Shown: piece by piece, positions 14,367 through 15,673 of the stretch
How the letters are laid out: each line of letters opens with the position of its first letter
How positions within the stretch are numbered: the first letter of the stretch is position 1
Source: Desulfobacteraceae bacterium
GTDB lineage: Bacteria > Desulfobacterota > Desulfobacteria > Desulfobacterales > Desulfosarcinaceae
Direction of reading: 5' to 3'
Assembly: GCA_027025615.1 (NCBI GenBank)
Contig: JALVQM010000188.1
Coordinates: forward strand, 398 to 16,070
DNA: 15,673 nucleotides
Notes under the pieces: model-generated
Told to the model about the DNA's origin: nothing
Databases searched by the model: none
What the model saw: only the letters and a program-made list of their open reading frames with translations
Made by a program: the position numbers and the translations under genes

Positions 14367-14529
14367 CTTTACTTAACACGTAACCGATTACCGGTTCAAT
14401 GGAATATCCTTGATATCTTCTTGTTATTCATGGTAACTGGAATAGGTCAATTCCAAAAAGCAATGTTTTCCAAACGCTTTAGGAAAAGAGTTGGTCGGTA
14501 GTCACCTGTTAAAGGCGCCTTCCTTACGG

Positions 14530-14551
14530 GGAAAGGTCCGGTTACCTTTCC
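14530..14551 (+). repeat. Hairpin in the receptor gene leader region
   Basis: GGAAAGGT (14530-14537) and ACCTTTCC (14544-14551) form a perfect 8-bp stem with a 6-base loop. Confidence 0.5.
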
Positions 14552-14608
14552 GGGTTACTGAAGGTGGACGTCGGTTCCAAATTCAGAACGAGCTTTGCCG
14601 ACTGTGGT

Positions 14609-14646
14609 CATTCCGTTAAAGCGGCCCAGGGCCGTTTGCGGGAATG
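14609..14646 (+). promoter_or_regulatory. Long hairpin close to the receptor gene start
   Basis: An outer stem CATTCC (14609-14614)/GGAATG (14641-14646) encloses an inner stem CGGCCC (14622-14627)/GGGCCG (14629-14634) extended by AAA/TTT with a bulge. It ends 35 bases before the ATG and 24 bases before the ribosome binding site. It could stabilise the mRNA of a highly expressed binding protein, or attenuate it. Confidence 0.45.
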
Positions 14647-14681
14647 AAAAGCTTTAACCAGGAAAAATAAAGGAGGGATGG

Positions 14682-15673
14682 ATGAAACTGTTTAGAATTT
14701 TAATAGTAATGGTAGCCGTATTGGCGATGGTTTCTGTTTCCATGGCCGGCACTCTTGACGAGGTGCGTGCCAGAGGATATTTACGCGCCGGGGTAAACGG
14801 CAGTGTATTCGGGTTCAGCATGCCGGACAAAAAAGGTGTCTGGAAAGGCCTTGATGTTGATACGGCCCGGGCTGTTGCCGTAGCTGTTTTCGGCGATCCC
14901 CAAAAGGTCAAGTTTGTTCCCCTGACAGCAGTCCAGAGACTGCCGGCCCTGCAGTCCGGTGAAATCGACGTGCTTTGCCGTAACACCACCCAGACCCTTA
15001 CCCGCGAAACCAAAAACGGACTGAACTTTGTGCATGTCAATTACTACGACGGCCAAGGATTCTTAGTTCCCAAGAAACTTGGGGTCAAAAGCGCCAAAGA
15101 ACTTGACGGGGCAACTGTTTGCGTTCTTCCCGGAACCACCACCGAAATGAATGCAGCTGATTATTTCCGGTCCAATGGCATGAAGTGGAAACCGGTTGTA
15201 ATCGAAAACACAGCCGAGTTGAACAAAGCCTTTTTCGCCGGTCGTTGTGACTGCCTGACATCAGATGCTTCCCAACTTGCAGCCCAACGTTCTGTCGCCC
15301 CTAATCCCAAGGATTACGTAATTCTTCCTGAAATCATCTCTAAAGAACCCTTGGCTCCGGTGGTCCGCCACGGTGATGACCAGTGGTACGACATTGTAAA
15401 CTGGACCGTCATGGCCCTGATAGAAGCCGAAGAACTGGGCATCACTTCCAAAAATGTCGACAAGATGCTAAAAAGCAAAAATCCCCAGATCCAAAGATTC
15501 CTTGGTGTAACACCTGGAATGGGTAAAGCCCTCGGCCTGGATAACAAGTGGGCCTACAACATAATCAAAAAGGTCGGCAACTACGGCGAAATCTTCGAAC
15601 GCAACGTTGGTGTCAAGACTGCTCTGGGCCTGGAGCGCGGCCTCAATGCTTTATGGACTAAGGGTGGCCTGAT
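14682..15673 (+). CDS. aapJ: General L-amino-acid ABC transporter substrate-binding protein (AapJ/BztA type), 3' partial
   Basis: The frame is open to the last base, giving 330 residues; family members are about 340, so only some ten residues are missing. It has a Sec signal peptide (MKLFRILIVMVAVLAMVSVSMA). The mature sequence follows the AapJ pattern closely: TLDEVRARGYLRAGVN, then GLDVDTARAVAVAVFGD, RNTTQTLTRE, VNYYDGQGFLVPKK, PGTTTEMN, FFAGRCDCLTSDAS, LPEIISKEPLAPVVRHGD, NYGEIFERN and LNALWTKGGL. It binds a broad range of L-amino acids in the periplasm for an AapQMP importer, whose genes would lie to the right. The ATG at 14682 is chosen because AGGAGG is 5 bases upstream; the ATG at 14678 gives only five codons. 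Confidence 0.95.
   Translation, partial: MKLFRILIVMVAVLAMVSVSMAGTLDEVRARGYLRAGVNGSVFGFSMPDKKGVWKGLDVDTARAVAVAVFGDPQKVKFVPLTAVQRLPALQSGEIDVLCRNTTQTLTRETKNGLNFVHVNYYDGQGFLVPKKLGVKSAKELDGATVCVLPGTTTEMNAADYFRSNGMKWKPVVIENTAELNKAFFAGRCDCLTSDASQLAAQRSVAPNPKDYVILPEIISKEPLAPVVRHGDDQWYDIVNWTVMALIEAEELGITSKNVDKMLKSKNPQIQRFLGVTPGMGKALGLDNKWAYNIIKKVGNYGEIFERNVGVKTALGLERGLNALWTKGGL

Larger units (their letters stand above)
14331..14681. other. Divergent intergenic region, hairpin-rich
   Basis: This 351-bp stretch lies between the divergent lipoprotein and amino-acid receptor genes. I see no credible gene in it. It holds a palindrome near the lipoprotein start (14352-14366), AACCG-N5-CGGTT (14382-14396), and two hairpins before the receptor gene (14530-14551 and 14609-14646). 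No clear sigma-54 promoter or riboswitch consensus was found. Confidence 0.6.

Overview
The window looks like chromosome from a Gram-negative, probably anaerobic bacterium of the Desulfobacterota (Deltaproteobacteria) type. This is inferred from the gene mix, not from a marker gene. That mix is a sigma-54 activator next to a NifX-like/DUF5320 pair, a RACo-like corrinoid activator, an outer-membrane porin, a Tat-exported TRAP binding protein, and an NtrC-type two-component system. There is no rRNA, tRNA, CRISPR array, transposase or phage gene in view.

Region 1 (1-2205): the C-terminal part of a sigma-54 enhancer-binding protein is followed by a good -24/-12 promoter with three inverted-repeat motifs upstream of it. 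Downstream lie a NifX-like gene fused in frame to a glycine-rich zinc-ribbon tail and then a DUF5320 gene, closed by a GC-rich hairpin. The layout resembles the sigma-54-controlled orange-protein (ORP) loci of Desulfovibrio. Region 2 (2206-2929): a broken, truncated TrmO/TsaA gene runs into a second decayed reading frame that I cannot identify. Region 3 (2930-5970): an FmdB-type zinc ribbon, a thioredoxin preceded by a cluster of GTAACG repeats, and a 719-residue RACo-like protein preceded by a possible structured leader. These three fit a redox/metal-centre theme.

Region 4 (minus strand, 8038-5959): an LbtU-like outer-membrane porin with its own terminator, then a crcB-DUF190 pair (fluoride channel plus PII-like protein). 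Region 5 (8039-9037): about 1 kb without a convincing gene, ending in a sigma-70-like promoter. Region 6 (9038-13586): a Tat-dependent TRAP solute receptor of the TakP/FcbT1 type, a terminator, then a membrane histidine kinase, a possible 71-codon gene and an NtrC-class response regulator. No TRAP membrane subunits are visible.

Region 7 (13725-15673): a small lipoprotein gene on the minus strand, a hairpin-rich intergenic stretch, and the almost complete gene of an AapJ-type general amino-acid ABC binding protein that runs off the right edge. The two-component system lies between binding proteins of two transporter classes, so it may control nutrient uptake; this is inference from position only. 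The most unusual items are the NifX/zinc-ribbon fusion with a strong internal ribosome binding site under a sigma-54 promoter, and the RACo-like protein with an extra N-terminal Cys/His-rich module and no corrinoid partner nearby.
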